From Enterobacter sp. 638 (lineage in GTDB: Bacteria > Pseudomonadota > Gammaproteobacteria > Enterobacterales > Enterobacteriaceae), in NCBI RefSeq assembly GCF_000016325.1, contig NC_009436.1, positions 4,216,001 through 4,280,000 on the forward strand: a stretch of DNA of 64,000 bases, read 5' to 3'. This document shows positions 1 to 9,914 of the stretch, piece by piece (the first letter of the stretch is position 1; the number at the start of each line of letters is the position of its first letter). Under the pieces are notes generated by a model. It was given only the letters and a program-made list of their open reading frames with translations, had not been told where the DNA came from and did not search any database. The position numbers and the translations under genes are program-made.

Positions 1-384
1 CTGGTTGATAAAGCGGTATCCATGGCACGTCCCTATAACGCGAAAGTTTCTTTGATTCACGTTGATGTGAATTACTCCGATCTCTACACCGGCCTCATCG
101 ACGTCAATCTCGGCGACATGCAGAAGCGCATTTCTGAAGAAACTCACCACGCGCTAACTGAATTATCCACAAACGCAGGATACCCAATTACCGAAACCTT
201 GAGCGGTAGCGGCGATCTCGGCCAGGTGCTGGTTGATGCGATTAAGAAATACGATATGGATTTGGTGGTTTGCGGTCATCACCAGGATTTCTGGAGCAAA
301 CTGATGTCTTCAGCGCGTCAGCTGATCAACACCGTTCACGTTGATATGCTGATTGTTCCACTGCGTGACGAAGAAGAAGAGTAA
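1..384 (+). CDS. uspA: Universal stress protein A (3' part)
   Basis: The reading frame is open from base 1, so the gene starts outside the window. 127 codons remain, reading [20 protein letters not shown] onward, against about 144 residues for the family. UspA is a small cytoplasmic dimeric stress protein induced by growth arrest. The UspA alpha/beta fold is recognisable, and the C-terminus [11 protein letters not shown] matches E. coli UspA almost exactly. In E. coli the peptide transporter gene dtpB follows; here the gene runs straight into an array of hairpins and then the convergent rsmJ. Identity rests on remembered sequence and synteny and is secure. Confidence 0.96.
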   Translation: MVDKAVSMARPYNAKVSLIHVDVNYSDLYTGLIDVNLGDMQKRISEETHHALTELSTNAGYPITETLSGSGDLGQVLVDAIKKYDMDLVVCGHHQDFWSKLMSSARQLINTVHVDMLIVPLRDEEEE

Positions 385-387
385 TTC

Positions 388-472
388 TGAATTCCCTCTC
401 CCCATAGGAGCGAGCGAGTAAAAACAGCGCCGGTTAATTCCCTGTCCCCTTTTGGGAGAGGGTTAAGGCGTT
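388..472. repeat. REP-like palindromic element, degenerate first copy
   Basis: Two imperfect C-rich/G-rich arms (CCCTCTCCCC at about 394 and GGGAGAGGG at about 455) frame a short core and resemble the palindrome in the array that follows. It looks like a diverged founder or neighbour of that array. There is no coding signal. Classification as REP-like is by appearance only. Confidence 0.5.
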
Positions 473-936
473 AGACCGTATAAGGTAAAAGAAAACGGCA
501 ACTTCGGTTGCCGTTTTTTGTGTCTTCACCCTCTCCCGTGGGAGAGGGCCGGGGTGAGGGCATCAGACCGCACAAGGTAAAAGAAAACGGCAACTTCGGT
601 TGCCGTTTTTTGTGTTTTCTCCCTCTCCCGTGGGAGACGGCCGGGGTGAGGGCATCAGACCGCACAAGGTAAAAGAAAACGGCAACTTCGGTTGCCGTTT
701 TTGTGTCTTCACCCTCTCACGTGGGAGAGGGCCGGGGTGAGGGCATCAGACCGCACAAGGCAAAAGAAAACGGCAACTTCGGTTGCCGTTTTTGTGTCTT
801 CACCCTCTCCCGTGGGAGAGGGCCGGAGTTAAGGCATCAGACCGCACAAGGCAAAAGAAAACGGCAACTTCGGTTGCCGTTTTTTGTGTCTTCACCCTCT
901 CCCGTGGGAGAGGGCCGGGGTGAGGGCATCAAACCG
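473..936. repeat. Five-copy tandem array of hairpin plus palindrome units
   Basis: Five near-identical units of 91-92 bp begin with hairpins at about 492, 584, 676, 767 and 858. Each unit holds a GC-rich stem AACGGCAAC / GTTGCCGTT closed by a TTCG loop and ending in a T run, which is a textbook intrinsic terminator. It is followed by a REP-like palindrome, CCCTCTCCC / GGGAGAGGG, and a GGGTGAGGGCATCAGACCGCAC tail split over the unit edge. The A and T runs on both sides of the stem let it stop transcription from uspA and from the convergent rsmJ. The last unit overlaps the end of rsmJ and supplies its stop codon. This array fills the gene-free stretch 385-928. Confidence 0.9.
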
Positions 937-1693
937 CACTCACCTCAGCCGTTCCCGAATAGATATCAAACCGGTGCCCTTTGGTCGTCACCGCATTCGT
1001 CGTCGCCACATCCGCCAGCGGCGGCGCGTAATCAGGGCGCTTCACCACCACTCGTTTTGTGGCCAGCAATCGCGCAGGTTCCAGCAAGCCATCCGCATCT
1101 AAATCCGGTCCCACCAGCGACTGAAACACGCGCATCTCTTTTTTGACCAGCGCGCTTTTCTGCTTGTGCGGGAACATCGGATCGAGATACACCACCTGCG
1201 GGCGCGGCGTGATATCCGTCAGTGCCGTCAGGCTCGACGCGTGAATCAACTGTAAACGTTCCTGTAACCACGCACCAATCTCTGGATCGGCATAGCCGCG
1301 CGCCAGACCATCGTCGAGCAGCGCCGCCACCACAGGATTGCGTTCCAGCATTCGAACGCGACAGCCAACAGAGGCCAGCACAAATGCATCGCGCCCCAGC
1401 CCTGCCGTGGCATCCACCACGTCGGGCAGATAACTCCCTTTGACACCCACCGCTTTCGCTACCGCTTCACCGCGACCGCCGCCAAACTTACGCCGATGCG
1501 CCATCGCGCCGTCAGCGAAATCAACAAAGATGCCGCCGAGTTTGGGCTCATCACGCTTACGCAGTTCGAGATGTTCCGGCGTCATCACCAGCGCCATCAA
1601 ATTTTGTTCATCGTGTTCAAGCCCCCAGCGGGCCGCAAGAACAGATAAGGCGCCGTCTCCGGCGCCTGTTTCATCTACTAAGCAGATTTTCAC
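929..1693 (-). CDS. rsmJ: 16S rRNA m2G1516 methyltransferase RsmJ
   Basis: This is a class I SAM-dependent methyltransferase that methylates G1516 of 16S rRNA on the small subunit. I chose a GTG start (1691-1693), giving KICLVDETG directly after the start as in E. coli; longer versions would run into prlC. The SAM loop [15 protein letters not shown] and the catalytic-region motif [13 protein letters not shown] are visible. The length is 254 residues against 250 in E. coli. The C-terminus (GTAEVSAV) differs from the E. coli ending because the last codons and the TGA lie in the edge of the adjacent repeat array. The gene lies just 7 bp downstream of prlC and is probably co-transcribed with it. 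Confidence 0.95.
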   Translation of the reverse strand: MKICLVDETGAGDGALSVLAARWGLEHDEQNLMALVMTPEHLELRKRDEPKLGGIFVDFADGAMAHRRKFGGGRGEAVAKAVGVKGSYLPDVVDATAGLGRDAFVLASVGCRVRMLERNPVVAALLDDGLARGYADPEIGAWLQERLQLIHASSLTALTDITPRPQVVYLDPMFPHKQKSALVKKEMRVFQSLVGPDLDADGLLEPARLLATKRVVVKRPDYAPPLADVATTNAVTTKGHRFDIYSGTAEVSAV

Positions 1694-1700
1694 GCTGCGA

Positions 1701-3743
1701 TTAGCCTTTGATTCCGTAATGCTCAAGCATCGCATCCAGCTGCGGCTCGCGGCCACGGAAGCGTTTGAACAGCTCCATTGGCTCTTCGGAACCTCCGCGC
1801 GTCAGGATGTTATCCAGGAACGACTGACCGGTTTCGCGGTTGAAGATACCTTCCTCTTCAAAGCGCGAGTAGGCATCGGCTGCCAGCACGTCGGCCCACA
1901 GGTAGCTGTAGTAACCCGCCGCATAGCCACCAGCAAAGATATGGCTGAACGCGTGCGGGAATCGACCCCACGTTGGACCAGGAATCAGTGCGACCTGCTT
2001 TTTAATTTCAGCCAGAGTTTCGAGGATTTTCGCCCCCTGCTCTGGGCTGAATTCAGCGTGCAGACGGAAATCGAACAGACCGAACTCCAACTGGCGCAGG
2101 ATAAACATCGCCGCCTGGTAGTTTTTCGCCGCCAGCATTTTATCCAACAGCTCTTTTGGCAGGGGTTCGCCCGTTTCATAGTGACCGGAGATAAACGCCA
2201 GCGCGTCCGGCTCCCAGCACCAATTTTCCATAAACTGGCTTGGCAGCTCGACGGCATCCCACGGCACACCGCTGATACCCGCTACGCCCGCCGCTTCAAT
2301 ACGCGTCAGCATATGATGCAGACCGTGACCGAATTCGTGGAACAGGGTGATCACTTCATCGTGCGTGAACAGCGCAGGCTTACCGCTGACCGGACGGTTG
2401 AAGTTACAGGTCAGGTAAGCAACCGGTTTTTGCAGCGAGCCGTCGGCTTTACGCATCTGGCCGACGCAGTCGTCCATCCAAGCCCCGCCACGTTTGTTTT
2501 CTCGCGCATACAGATCCAGATAGAAACTGCCGCGCAGTTCGTTTTTCTCGTCATACAGCTCGAAGAAACGCACTTCCGGATGCCAGACATCCACATCAGT
2601 ACGTTCTTTGGCGGTGATGCCGTAAATGCGTTTTACCACTTCAAACAGGCCGTTAACGGCTTTGTTTTCTGGGAAGTACGGGCGCAGCTGTTCATCGCTG
2701 ATGCTGTACAAATGCTGTTTCTGTTTTTCGCTGTAGTACGCGATGTCCCACGGTTGCAGGTCGTCGACGCCAAATTCAGCGTTCGCAAATGCGCGCAACT
2801 GTGCCAGTTCTTTCTCGCCCTGCGGACGCGCACGTTTTGCCAGATCGGTTAAGAACTCCAGAACCTGCTGCGGGTTTTCTGCCATTTTGGTGGCGAGAGA
2901 TTTATCCGCGTAGCTGTCGAAGCCCAGCAGCTGTGCCAGCTCGTGGCGTAGCGCGAGGATTTCTGCCATCACCGGGCTGTTGTCCCATTTCCCGGCATTT
3001 GGGCCCTGGTCTGACGCACGCGTGCTGTACGCGCGGTACAGCTCTTCGCGCAGCGCCTGATTGTCGCAATAGGTCATCACCGGCAGATAGCTCGGGATAT
3101 CGAGCGTTAACAGGAAACCTTCCTGCTCTTTCGCTTCGGCCTGCGCTTTAGCCGCCGCCAGCGCGCTCTCCGGCATGCCGGCCAGCTCGGATTCGTCGGT
3201 GACCAGCTTCGACCAGCCCATGGTGGCATCAAGCACGTTGTTGCTGTACTGATTGCCCAGCTCTGACAGGCGCGCCGCGATTTCGCCGTAGCGCGTTTGT
3301 TTCTCTTTCGGCAGGCCAATCCCGGACAGTTCAAAGTCACGCAGCGCGTTATCGACCGCTTTTTTCTGCGCGATATCCAGTTTGGCGTAATTTTCACCGT
3401 CGCGCAGATCGCGATAGGCGTTGTACAACCCTTCGTGCTGACCCACCCAGGTGCTGTATTCCGACAGCAGCGGCAGGGTTTGTTCGTAGGCTTCGCGCAG
3501 TTCCGGGCTGTTTTTTACAGAGTTCAGATGGCTGACCGGTGAAAAAAGGCGGCCCAACACGTCATCCACTTCGGCCAGCGTCTGGCACAAATTCTCCCAG
3601 GTGTACGGTCCGCCCTTCGCGACCACGCTTTCTACCGCCGTGCGGCAATCGTCCAACGCTTTGGTGACGGCTGGAACCACATGCTCTGGCTGGATTTTAG
3701 AAAATGGCGGTAACGAGAAAGGCGTCAGTAATGGATTGGTCAT
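1701..3743 (-). CDS. prlC: Oligopeptidase A
   Basis: This is a cytoplasmic M3-family zinc metallopeptidase that degrades oligopeptides, including released signal peptides. The start is ATG at 3741-3743 ([14 protein letters not shown]), with AGGA eight bases upstream, giving 680 residues as in E. coli. The zinc-binding motif HEFGH begins at H469, in the expected C-terminal third. A sigma-32-like promoter is visible 63-90 bp upstream, consistent with known heat-shock control of E. coli prlC. It is divergent from rlmJ and upstream of rsmJ in the same direction. Confidence 0.97.
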   Translation of the reverse strand: MTNPLLTPFSLPPFSKIQPEHVVPAVTKALDDCRTAVESVVAKGGPYTWENLCQTLAEVDDVLGRLFSPVSHLNSVKNSPELREAYEQTLPLLSEYSTWVGQHEGLYNAYRDLRDGENYAKLDIAQKKAVDNALRDFELSGIGLPKEKQTRYGEIAARLSELGNQYSNNVLDATMGWSKLVTDESELAGMPESALAAAKAQAEAKEQEGFLLTLDIPSYLPVMTYCDNQALREELYRAYSTRASDQGPNAGKWDNSPVMAEILALRHELAQLLGFDSYADKSLATKMAENPQQVLEFLTDLAKRARPQGEKELAQLRAFANAEFGVDDLQPWDIAYYSEKQKQHLYSISDEQLRPYFPENKAVNGLFEVVKRIYGITAKERTDVDVWHPEVRFFELYDEKNELRGSFYLDLYARENKRGGAWMDDCVGQMRKADGSLQKPVAYLTCNFNRPVSGKPALFTHDEVITLFHEFGHGLHHMLTRIEAAGVAGISGVPWDAVELPSQFMENWCWEPDALAFISGHYETGEPLPKELLDKMLAAKNYQAAMFILRQLEFGLFDFRLHAEFSPEQGAKILETLAEIKKQVALIPGPTWGRFPHAFSHIFAGGYAAGYYSYLWADVLAADAYSRFEEEGIFNRETGQSFLDNILTRGGSEEPMELFKRFRGREPQLDAMLEHYGIKG

Positions 3744-3805
3744 AAGCGCTGTCCTGTAGAAAAGATGAATGAAGCGCGCATCCGGCGCTGTGCATATTGT
3801 TTGTA

Positions 3806-3833
3806 GAATGGGGTTAAGTGTAGTGAATTTCAA
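3806..3833 (-). promoter_or_regulatory. Candidate heat-shock (sigma-32) promoter of prlC
   Basis: On the minus strand TTGAAA (3828-3833), a 14-bp spacer and CCCCATTC (3806-3813) fit the sigma-32 pattern CTTGAAA / CCCCATnT with one mismatch in the -10. It lies at a sensible distance upstream of the prlC start. Confidence 0.6.
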
Positions 3834-3955
3834 TGCCAAACGTTGCGCTTTCGCGGCGAGGGTGACTTTTCTGTATACTGTGGCGATATGCTTTTTTTTG
3901 CCTGACCGCGCACTGCGATCCGGGCCTACGTTTACTTACTGGAACACCTTTACCC

Positions 3956-4798
3956 ATGCTCAGTTATCGCCACAGCTACCACGCGGGCAACCACGCCGAT
4001 GTCCTCAAACATACCGTTCAGAGCCTGATTATCGAGTCTCTGAAAGAGAAAGATAAACCCTTTCTCTATCTGGACACCCACGCTGGCGCTGGCCGCTACC
4101 AGTTAAGCAGTCAGCACGCGGAGCGTACCGGTGAATATCTGGAAGGTATCGCTCGCATCTGGCAACAGGACGATCTGCCTGCCGAGCTAGAGCCATACAT
4201 CACCGTGGTGAATCATTACAACCGCAGCGGCCAGTTGCGCTACTATCCTGGCTCCCCGCTGATTGCTCGCCAGCTGTTGCGCGAACAGGACAGCCTGCAA
4301 CTGACCGAACTGCACCCAAGCGATTTCCCGCTGCTGCGCTCCGAATTCCAAAAAGACGCCCGCGCACGCGTGGAAAAGGCCGACGGTTATCAACAGCTCA
4401 AATCCAAACTGCCGCCGGTATCCCGTCGCGGTCTGGTGCTGATCGACCCGCCATACGAAATTAAAACCGATTATCAGGCGGTAGTGACCGGCATTAACGA
4501 AGGCTACAAACGCTTCGCGACCGGGACTTACGCGCTGTGGTATCCGGTGGTGCTGCGCGCGCAAATCAAACGCATGATCAAAGAGCTGGAAGCGACGGGC
4601 ATCCGTAAAATAATGCAAATTGAACTGGCCGTGCGTCCTGACAGCGATCAGCGCGGCATGACCGGTTCCGGCATGATCGTGGTTAACCCGCCGTGGAAGC
4701 TCGAAGCACAAATGAACAACGTGCTGCCATGGCTGCACAAAACGCTGGTGCCAGCCGGAATCGGCCATGCGACAGTCAGCTGGATAGTGCCTGAGTAA
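3956..4798 (+). CDS. rlmJ: 23S rRNA m6A2030 methyltransferase RlmJ
   Basis: This is a SAM-dependent N6-adenine methyltransferase modifying A2030 of 23S rRNA. It has 280 residues, as in E. coli. The family N-terminus MLSYRHSYHAGNHADVLKH and the catalytic DPPY motif (LIDPPYEIKTDY, near residue 164) are present. A TATACT -10-like box lies about 80 bp upstream at 3874-3879, but I see no well-spaced -35. The gene is followed by gor after 71 bp, in the E. coli order. Confidence 0.96.
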   Translation: MLSYRHSYHAGNHADVLKHTVQSLIIESLKEKDKPFLYLDTHAGAGRYQLSSQHAERTGEYLEGIARIWQQDDLPAELEPYITVVNHYNRSGQLRYYPGSPLIARQLLREQDSLQLTELHPSDFPLLRSEFQKDARARVEKADGYQQLKSKLPPVSRRGLVLIDPPYEIKTDYQAVVTGINEGYKRFATGTYALWYPVVLRAQIKRMIKELEATGIRKIMQIELAVRPDSDQRGMTGSGMIVVNPPWKLEAQMNNVLPWLHKTLVPAGIGHATVSWIVPE

Positions 4799-4869
4799 TC
4801 GCAGTCATCGGTGGAAACTATTGATTTCAGGTATACAATCGCGGCAATCAGAAATTAAGGACATGACCC

Positions 4870-6222
4870 ATGAGCAAGCATTATGACTACATCGCCATTG
4901 GCGGCGGCAGCGGCGGAATCGCCTCTATTAACCGTGCAGCCATGTACGGCCAGAAATGTGCGCTGATTGAAGCCAAAGAGCTGGGCGGCACCTGCGTTAA
5001 CGTCGGTTGTGTACCGAAAAAAGTGATGTGGCACGCTGCGCAAATCCGCGAAGCCATCCACATGTACGGCCCGGATTACGGTTTTGACACCACCATTAAT
5101 CACTTCGACTGGGACAAGCTGATTGCCAGCCGTACCGCCTATATCGACCGTATTCACACCTCGTACGATAACGTGCTGGGTAAAAATAATGTCGATGTCA
5201 TCAAAGGCTTTGCACGCTTTGTCGATGCCAAAACGATCGAAGTGAATGGCGAGACGATCACCGCCGATCACATCCTGATCGCCACCGGCGGCCGGCCGAG
5301 CCACCCGAATATTCCGGGCGTGGAATTCGGTATCGACTCTGACGGTTTCTTCGAATTGCCAGCGCTGCCAAAACGCGTAGCCGTGGTTGGCGCGGGTTAT
5401 ATCGCCGTGGAACTGGCGGGTGTGATTAACGGTCTGGGCGCGGAAACGCATCTGTTTGTGCGTAAACATGCGCCGCTGCGCAGCTTTGATCCGCTGATCG
5501 TCGAGACGCTGGTAGAAGTGATGAACGCCGAAGGCCCAACGTTGCACACTCATGCGGTACCGAAAGCCATCGAGAAAAACGCCGACGGCAGCCTGACGCT
5601 GTCCCTGGAAGATGGCCGTAGCCAGACCGTCGATTGCCTGATTTGGGCGATTGGGCGTGAACCGGCTAACGACAACTTCAACCTGGCGGTGACCAGCGTT
5701 AAAACGAACGAGAAAGGTTATATCGACGTCGATAAATTCCAGAACACCAGCGTTCCGGGTATTTATGCGGTCGGCGATAACACCGGTGCCGTTGAGCTGA
5801 CGCCTGTTGCCGTGGCGGCGGGTCGTCGTCTGTCCGAACGTTTGTTCAATAACAAGCCGGACGAGCATCTGGATTACAGCAACATTCCGACCGTGGTCTT
5901 CAGCCATCCACCAATCGGCACCGTCGGTTTAACCGAACCGCAGGCGCGCGAGCAGTATGGCGACGACCAGGTGAAAGTGTATAAATCGTCGTTCACCGCG
6001 ATGTACACCGCCGTCACGTCGCATCGCCAGCCGTGCCGTATGAAGCTGGTTTGCGTGGGGCCGGAAGAGAAAATCGTCGGCATTCACGGCATTGGCTTTG
6101 GTATGGACGAGATCCTGCAAGGCTTTGCGGTAGCACTGAAAATGGGTGCGACGAAGAAAGACTTCGACAATACCGTGGCGATTCACCCAACCGCCGCAGA
6201 AGAGTTTGTTACCATGCGCTAA
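4870..6222 (+). CDS. gor: Glutathione reductase
   Basis: This is an NADPH-dependent flavoenzyme that reduces glutathione disulfide in the cytoplasm; the active form is a homodimer. It has 450 residues, the family length. The FAD-binding GGGSGG loop is at residues 11-16, the redox disulfide C42/C47 lies in [13 protein letters not shown], the second dinucleotide loop is GAGYIAVE, and the catalytic H439 is in the C-terminal HPTAAEE motif. A strong terminator follows. In E. coli an arsenic/acid-resistance island separates gor from treF; here treF is next. Confidence 0.98.
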   Translation: MSKHYDYIAIGGGSGGIASINRAAMYGQKCALIEAKELGGTCVNVGCVPKKVMWHAAQIREAIHMYGPDYGFDTTINHFDWDKLIASRTAYIDRIHTSYDNVLGKNNVDVIKGFARFVDAKTIEVNGETITADHILIATGGRPSHPNIPGVEFGIDSDGFFELPALPKRVAVVGAGYIAVELAGVINGLGAETHLFVRKHAPLRSFDPLIVETLVEVMNAEGPTLHTHAVPKAIEKNADGSLTLSLEDGRSQTVDCLIWAIGREPANDNFNLAVTSVKTNEKGYIDVDKFQNTSVPGIYAVGDNTGAVELTPVAVAAGRRLSERLFNNKPDEHLDYSNIPTVVFSHPPIGTVGLTEPQAREQYGDDQVKVYKSSFTAMYTAVTSHRQPCRMKLVCVGPEEKIVGIHGIGFGMDEILQGFAVALKMGATKKDFDNTVAIHPTAAEEFVTMR

Positions 6223-6226
6223 CGAT

Positions 6227-6256
6227 AATGCCCCTCTTCGGAGGGGCATTTTGTTT
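6227..6256 (+). terminator. Intrinsic terminator of gor
   Basis: Perfect 10-bp stem AATGCCCCTC / GAGGGGCATT with a TTCG tetraloop, followed by TTTGTTTT, starting 5 bp after the gor stop. Confidence 0.93.
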
Positions 6257-6500
6257 TAACATACATAAATCGTTGCAAAACGAATGCTCTGAATTTCACG
6301 CGTCCGCCATTCTGCAAAAATCATCAATAACCCAATTCAATTCAAAGCGTTACGACAATTTTCTTTGCTGAGGGAAGATTATCGAAACGTGATCAACCGC
6401 ACACTTCGTACCCCAGACACCGAAGCGAGTGTCTAAGCTTAGTCAATACCCACGCAATACCCGTCTTTGTGACAATGCAAAACCGGAGGTCCTAACCACC

Positions 6501-8150
6501 ATGTTCAACCAGAAATTACATGCTGCAGACATTATCGAGTTCGAAATCGCAGAAGAGCTGCGCTATGAGACCGATCCCTGCGAATTGAAACTGGATGAGA
6601 TGATCGAGGCGGAGCCGGAACCGGAGATGATCGAAGGGCTGCCCGCATCCGATGCGCTCACCCCTGCCGATCGTTATCTGGAACTTTTTGAACACGTACA
6701 GTCGACGCGCCTGTTTGCGGACAGCAAAACATTCCCTGACTGCGCGCCGAAGATGGACCCGCTGGATATTCTGATTCGCTACCGTAAGGTTCGACGCCAT
6801 CGAGACTTCGACCTCGCCCGGTTTGTGGAGAATCACTTCTGGATGCCAGATAATCTGACAACTGAGTATGTCTCCGATCCCAGTCTGTCGCTCAAAGAAC
6901 ATATTGATAATCTGTGGCCGGTGCTGACGCGCGAGCCGCAGGATCACATCCCATGGTCATCGCTGCTGGCGCTGCCGCAGGCGTATATCGTGCCGGGCGG
7001 TCGATTCAGCGAAACTTACTACTGGGATTCGTATTTCACTATGCTGGGCCTAGCGGAAAGTGGGCGCAACGATCTGCTCAAGTGCATGGCAGATAACTTC
7101 GCATGGATGATTGAGCGCTACGGCCATATCCCGAACGGCAACCGTACCTATTATCTCAGCCGCTCACAGCCGCCGGTATTTGCGCTGATGGTCGAGCTGT
7201 TTGAAGAGGACGGCGTACGCGGGGCGAAGCGTTATCTGGATCATCTGATGATGGAGTATGCGTTCTGGATGGACGGCGCTGACTCGCTGATTCCGAACCA
7301 GGCCTACCGTCACACGGTGCGCATGCCGGACGGCTCACTGCTCAACCGCTATTGGGATGACCGCGATACCCCGCGCGATGAGTCATGGATAGAAGACGTT
7401 GAAACGGCCAAACACTCCAGTCGTCCGCCGAACGAAGTGTATCGCGATCTGCGCGCAGGCGCGGCGTCCGGCTGGGATTACTCCTCTCGCTGGCTGCGCG
7501 ATGCCGGACGGCTCGCCAGCATCCGCACCACGCAATTTATCCCGATCGATTTGAACGCGTTCTTGTTCAAACTCGAAAGTGCAATTGCCAATATTTCGGC
7601 ATCGAAAGGCGATAAAGAGACGTCTGAGCTATTTCGTCAAAAAGCCAATGACCGCCGTGCCGCCGTGAACCGATTCCTGTGGGATGACGAAAACAGCTGT
7701 TATCGCGATTACGACTGGCGACGCGAAGAGATGGGGCTATTTTCTGCCGCCAGCATCGTGCCTCTGTATGTCGGAATGGCGACGCACGAACAAGCCGACC
7801 GTCTGGCGGATACGGTCAAAGCCCGCTTGCTTACGCCGGGCGGAATTATGGCGACCGAATACGAAACCGGCGAGCAGTGGGATAAACCGAACGGCTGGGC
7901 ACCGCTGCAATGGATGGCCATCCAGGGGTTCAAACAGTACGGCAATGATTCACTGGGGGATGAGATCGCCTGGAGCTGGCTGCAAACGGTGAATCACTTC
8001 TACAAAGCGCATCACAAGTTGATTGAAAAATATCACATTGCCAGCAGCACACCGCGCGAAGGGGGTGGGGGTGAATATCCGTTGCAGGATGGTTTTGGCT
8101 GGACGAACGGCGTGGTGCGGCGTTTGATTGGGCTGTACGGGGAACCGTAG
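6501..8150 (+). CDS. treF: Cytoplasmic trehalase
   Basis: This GH37 enzyme hydrolyses internal trehalose to two glucose molecules. I start it at ATG 6501 because CGGAGGT lies 11 bp upstream and the resulting 549 residues equal E. coli TreF; an upstream in-frame extension to 6429 has no family match. Both trehalase signatures are present: [15 protein letters not shown] and [13 protein letters not shown]. There is no signal peptide, unlike the periplasmic TreA. A degenerate CRP-like site (CGTGA-N6-GCACA, 6388-6403) lies upstream. The stop codon sits inside a small hairpin (GGGGAAC / GTTCCCC, 8139-8156) that may help end transcription toward the convergent neighbour. Confidence 0.97.
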   Translation: MFNQKLHAADIIEFEIAEELRYETDPCELKLDEMIEAEPEPEMIEGLPASDALTPADRYLELFEHVQSTRLFADSKTFPDCAPKMDPLDILIRYRKVRRHRDFDLARFVENHFWMPDNLTTEYVSDPSLSLKEHIDNLWPVLTREPQDHIPWSSLLALPQAYIVPGGRFSETYYWDSYFTMLGLAESGRNDLLKCMADNFAWMIERYGHIPNGNRTYYLSRSQPPVFALMVELFEEDGVRGAKRYLDHLMMEYAFWMDGADSLIPNQAYRHTVRMPDGSLLNRYWDDRDTPRDESWIEDVETAKHSSRPPNEVYRDLRAGAASGWDYSSRWLRDAGRLASIRTTQFIPIDLNAFLFKLESAIANISASKGDKETSELFRQKANDRRAAVNRFLWDDENSCYRDYDWRREEMGLFSAASIVPLYVGMATHEQADRLADTVKARLLTPGGIMATEYETGEQWDKPNGWAPLQWMAIQGFKQYGNDSLGDEIAWSWLQTVNHFYKAHHKLIEKYHIASSTPREGGGGEYPLQDGFGWTNGVVRRLIGLYGEP

Positions 8151-8174
8151 TTCCCCTCTGTTCAATGAATCTCT

Positions 8175-9770
8175 TTAGCGAATCACATCGTAAATATCCG
8201 CCTGGATTGACTGCCAACGTTTGTTGATTTCATCCGGCTGCGCTTGTGCTCGCAGCGTCGCTTGCTCGACTTCACGTTTCTGGCGCTTCACGACCGCAGG
8301 CACGGTACAAAAAGCCGCCAGGAACTGTTTACGCACCGACGTGAGCGGTTCCCCGTTCGACATCGCATGGCTCAAGGTGCTGATGAAACGGCGGCACGGT
8401 TTCTCCTCCACCATTTTCTGCGGATAGCGCATCAGCACTTCCAGCACCTCGTCGTTTTTAGACGCCATTGCCTGCTCGGTCCACGACAGCTTCCAGTCCA
8501 TGCCACTTTGCAGGAACAGCAGCGTCATACGCGTATCGTTGCGATCGATGGCGGAACGGAGGCTGTTTTCGTCCCATGTCACGCCCATACGCGTCAGTTT
8601 TTCTCGCGGCGACGGCTTGTCACGCGTCTCTGGCAACGGGGCCTGCACCTGTGCTGTCACGGTGGCCGCCGGAGCAGAAGGCATTTCACTCACCACCAGC
8701 CACACGCCGCCCGCAATAATCGCGAGAACCATCACGCCCACGGCCCCCCACAGCGTACCGGAGATCAGCTGATCGCGTTGCTCTGGCGTGCGCGGCGCGC
8801 GCTGGGTCGGCTTTTCGATGCTGTCGCGCACCTCAAAGAGATCGCCGCCGGTCTGTCTGTCCATTTTTTGCGCGTTTTCCCAGAAGCTGTGGAGCTCGCT
8901 GGCATCGACCGCCATCAGCCCCGTCGGGTTGATGCGCGTGCGCCCCTCTTCGAAAGCGCGCTGGATAGGCCGGGAGATCTGCCCATAGTAATTATCCAGC
9001 ATCAGGAGTTGCGCGGAGGTTAAGGTTTGCTGAACGGTCAGGGCATTACGAATCTGGCGAATATCATCCAGGAAAATCTGCAGCGTTTTACGCGGCTCAA
9101 CCAGCAGGGTGAGGTTGGTGCCATCGTTAAACAGACGCGAGTAATAGCGGCTGAACTCTTTTTTATCGACCAGCATCTGCGCCATTTCGCTGAACATCAT
9201 GCCGCTAAGGACATCGTTACGCTCACCGAGTTTCAGCCAGCGTCTGACGCGGTCGGCATTAAATAAAGTTTTTAAATGGTTATTCAGCCGAACCTGATCG
9301 GGCCACGCCTGCATAATTAACGATCTAATGATCAGCTCAATGGCACGCACCTGCTTATGCGCCTGCAATTGCTGTGATTCATTTCCCGGTGCGAGGTCTG
9401 TGTTGTAGCTCAGCAGGGGCTGTTGTAAACGCAGGTGTTCCAGCGAAGTGACGAAACGCACGGCAGCGATCAGCTGATTTTCACTCACATCCTGGCCGCT
9501 TTCATACTGCGGCACGCGCTGCTGTAAAAGCCGCAATTGCAGAGTGAAATCGGACATTTCGGCATCATTGAGATTCAGGCGCTTCGCCACTGCTCCCCAT
9601 CCGCCCAAACCCAGGCGGGCCGTGTCGAGTTGTTCCAGGAACCAGCGGGGATCTTTCCCTTCAGAGACGCGTAGATCAAGTAACAGCAAGATCTCCACGG
9701 AGGCGAGCCGAATAATGCCGATGCATTGTTCAAATTGCCCACGAATGTGATGTGATGTGCTTGATGTCAT
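8175..9770 (-). CDS. STY4199-family HEPN-domain membrane protein
   Basis: I recognise this as the uncharacterised enterobacterial STY4199 family, annotated as containing a HEPN domain. It has 531 residues. The N-terminal 330 residues are helical and soluble in character; the only candidate HEPN motif I see is R106-x6-H113 (RFVTSLEH, numbered from the first of two ATGs). One transmembrane segment lies at about 341-361 (GAVGVMVLAIIAGGVWLVV). A linker rich in Ala, Pro and Thr follows, then about 120 residues with ankyrin-like helix pairs (LRSAIDRNDTRMTLLFLQSG). I used the second ATG because AAGG is better spaced to it. It stands alone, convergent with treF. Function is unknown; a ribonuclease-type toxin role is only suggested by the HEPN label. 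Confidence 0.72.
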   Translation of the reverse strand: MTSSTSHHIRGQFEQCIGIIRLASVEILLLLDLRVSEGKDPRWFLEQLDTARLGLGGWGAVAKRLNLNDAEMSDFTLQLRLLQQRVPQYESGQDVSENQLIAAVRFVTSLEHLRLQQPLLSYNTDLAPGNESQQLQAHKQVRAIELIIRSLIMQAWPDQVRLNNHLKTLFNADRVRRWLKLGERNDVLSGMMFSEMAQMLVDKKEFSRYYSRLFNDGTNLTLLVEPRKTLQIFLDDIRQIRNALTVQQTLTSAQLLMLDNYYGQISRPIQRAFEEGRTRINPTGLMAVDASELHSFWENAQKMDRQTGGDLFEVRDSIEKPTQRAPRTPEQRDQLISGTLWGAVGVMVLAIIAGGVWLVVSEMPSAPAATVTAQVQAPLPETRDKPSPREKLTRMGVTWDENSLRSAIDRNDTRMTLLFLQSGMDWKLSWTEQAMASKNDEVLEVLMRYPQKMVEEKPCRRFISTLSHAMSNGEPLTSVRKQFLAAFCTVPAVVKRQKREVEQATLRAQAQPDEINKRWQSIQADIYDVIR

Positions 9771-9914
9771 CATTTACCTTAAGTACAGCAAAAAGGAGAA
9801 GTCGGCCGCAAAGGGCTAATTTTTTTAATTTATATGCCGTTAAACATAACCGAGAATATGGAGAAATAAAGTGACAATCCTATAATCATTGAAAATTGTT
9901 ATAGGAGAAAGTGC

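Noticed and set aside
473..936. Regular repeats resembling a CRISPR array
   Set aside because: The 91-92-bp units are identical throughout, with no unique spacers and no cas genes; each is a terminator plus palindrome.
929..1756. Longer rsmJ start 63 bp upstream
   Set aside because: It would overlap prlC, and the extra residues have no counterpart in the family; the GTG at 1693 matches E. coli.
6388..6403. CRP site upstream of treF
   Set aside because: Both half-sites deviate from TGTGA/TCACA; too weak to list as a feature.
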